Part shown: positions 5,438-5,568 of the stretch, piece after piece | How positions within the stretch are numbered: the stretch's first letter is position 1 | Layout: every line of letters starts with the position of its first letter | NCBI GenBank assembly: GCA_946886375.1 | Contig: CAMPIL010000245.1 | Coordinates: 1-5,568 of the forward strand | DNA from: an uncultured Phycisphaerales bacterium | GTDB lineage: Bacteria > Planctomycetota > Phycisphaerae > Phycisphaerales > SM1A02 | DNA length: 5,568 bases | Reading direction: 5' to 3' | Translations under genes and position numbers: made by a program | Notes under the pieces: generated by a model | Told to the model about the DNA's origin: nothing | Seen by the model: only the letters and a program-made list of their open reading frames with translations | The model's database searches: none

Positions 5438-5568
5438 TCAGCGCTCGTCCTTGACCTCGTACTCCGCGTCGATGACCTCTTCGCCAGGCTTGGCGGCAGT
5501 GGGGCCGCCCGCGGCGCCTGCCTGCGCTCCGGGCTCCGCGCCGCCGCCGCCTGCACCGCCACCCGATG
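5438..5568 (-). CDS. dnaK: Chaperone DnaK (Hsp70), C-terminal end only
   Basis: The last 43 codons of a gene that enters from the right edge; the frame leaves two bases of a further codon at 5567-5568. The sequence is a glycine-, alanine- and proline-rich linker (SGGGAGGGGAEPGAQAG near the edge) ending in EEVIDAEYEVKDER and stop. The ending VIDAEYEVKDE is the hallmark acidic tail of bacterial DnaK (E. coli ends in VVDAEFEEVKDKK), which follows the helical lid of the substrate-binding domain and is thought to be flexible and to help client or co-chaperone contact. The ATPase and substrate-binding domains are outside the window. A strong terminator follows, and no dnaJ is found downstream. Confidence 0.9.
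   Translation of the reverse strand, partial: SGGGAGGGGAEPGAQAGAAGGPTAAKPGEEVIDAEYEVKDER

Noticed and set aside
1..5568. CRISPR array, tRNA or rRNA
   Set aside because: No regularly spaced repeats of CRISPR type and no tRNA- or rRNA-like sequence were seen on either strand.

Overview
The window is high-GC bacterial DNA. Its gene content points to a planctomycete-like bacterium, possibly Phycisphaerae. The pointers are a secreted redoxin / cytochrome c / copper-monooxygenase fusion protein, a secreted protein with HAF-type repeats, and a DnaK with a glycine/alanine-rich tail. The lineage is inferred from family distribution and not proven here.

Layout, left to right. (1) Positions 1-477, minus strand: the N-terminal part of a secreted HAF-repeat-like protein that runs off the left edge, with a 5' leader holding a hairpin and a 9-bp direct repeat. 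(2) Positions 580-692: a strong hairpin, then a 51-bp remnant of the 3' end of a bleomycin-hydrolase (pepC) gene. The remnant encodes the family's terminal motif and ends at its own stop codon. (3) Positions 690-1800: a visibly less GC-rich segment carrying one unrecognised minus-strand gene (905-1558). A 41-bp direct repeat (40/41 identical; 649-689 and 1801-1841) bounds the segment, and each copy encodes the end of PepC. (4) Positions 1778-3196, minus strand: a complete C1B cysteine aminopeptidase of the PepC/bleomycin hydrolase family. (5) Positions 3197-3393: a divergent promoter region with two extended -10 elements and two palindromes. (6) Positions 3394-5247, plus strand: an exported protein with a redoxin domain, a CxxCH haem site, and a C-terminal domain that appears to keep all six copper ligands of peptidylglycine/dopamine monooxygenases. 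(7) Positions 5438-5568, minus strand: the C-terminal end of DnaK, followed by a textbook Rho-independent terminator at 5358-5407.

The genes do not form one pathway. PepC is a cytoplasmic peptidase and DnaK a chaperone. The fusion protein and the HAF-like protein are exported. The most notable point is the 3' end of pepC. It looks as if about 1.15 kb of DNA entered there, remade the gene's end with a new seven-residue tail, and left the old end (with its stop codon and perhaps its terminator) stranded next to the HAF gene. No integrase or transposase lies inside the segment, so the mechanism is inferred.
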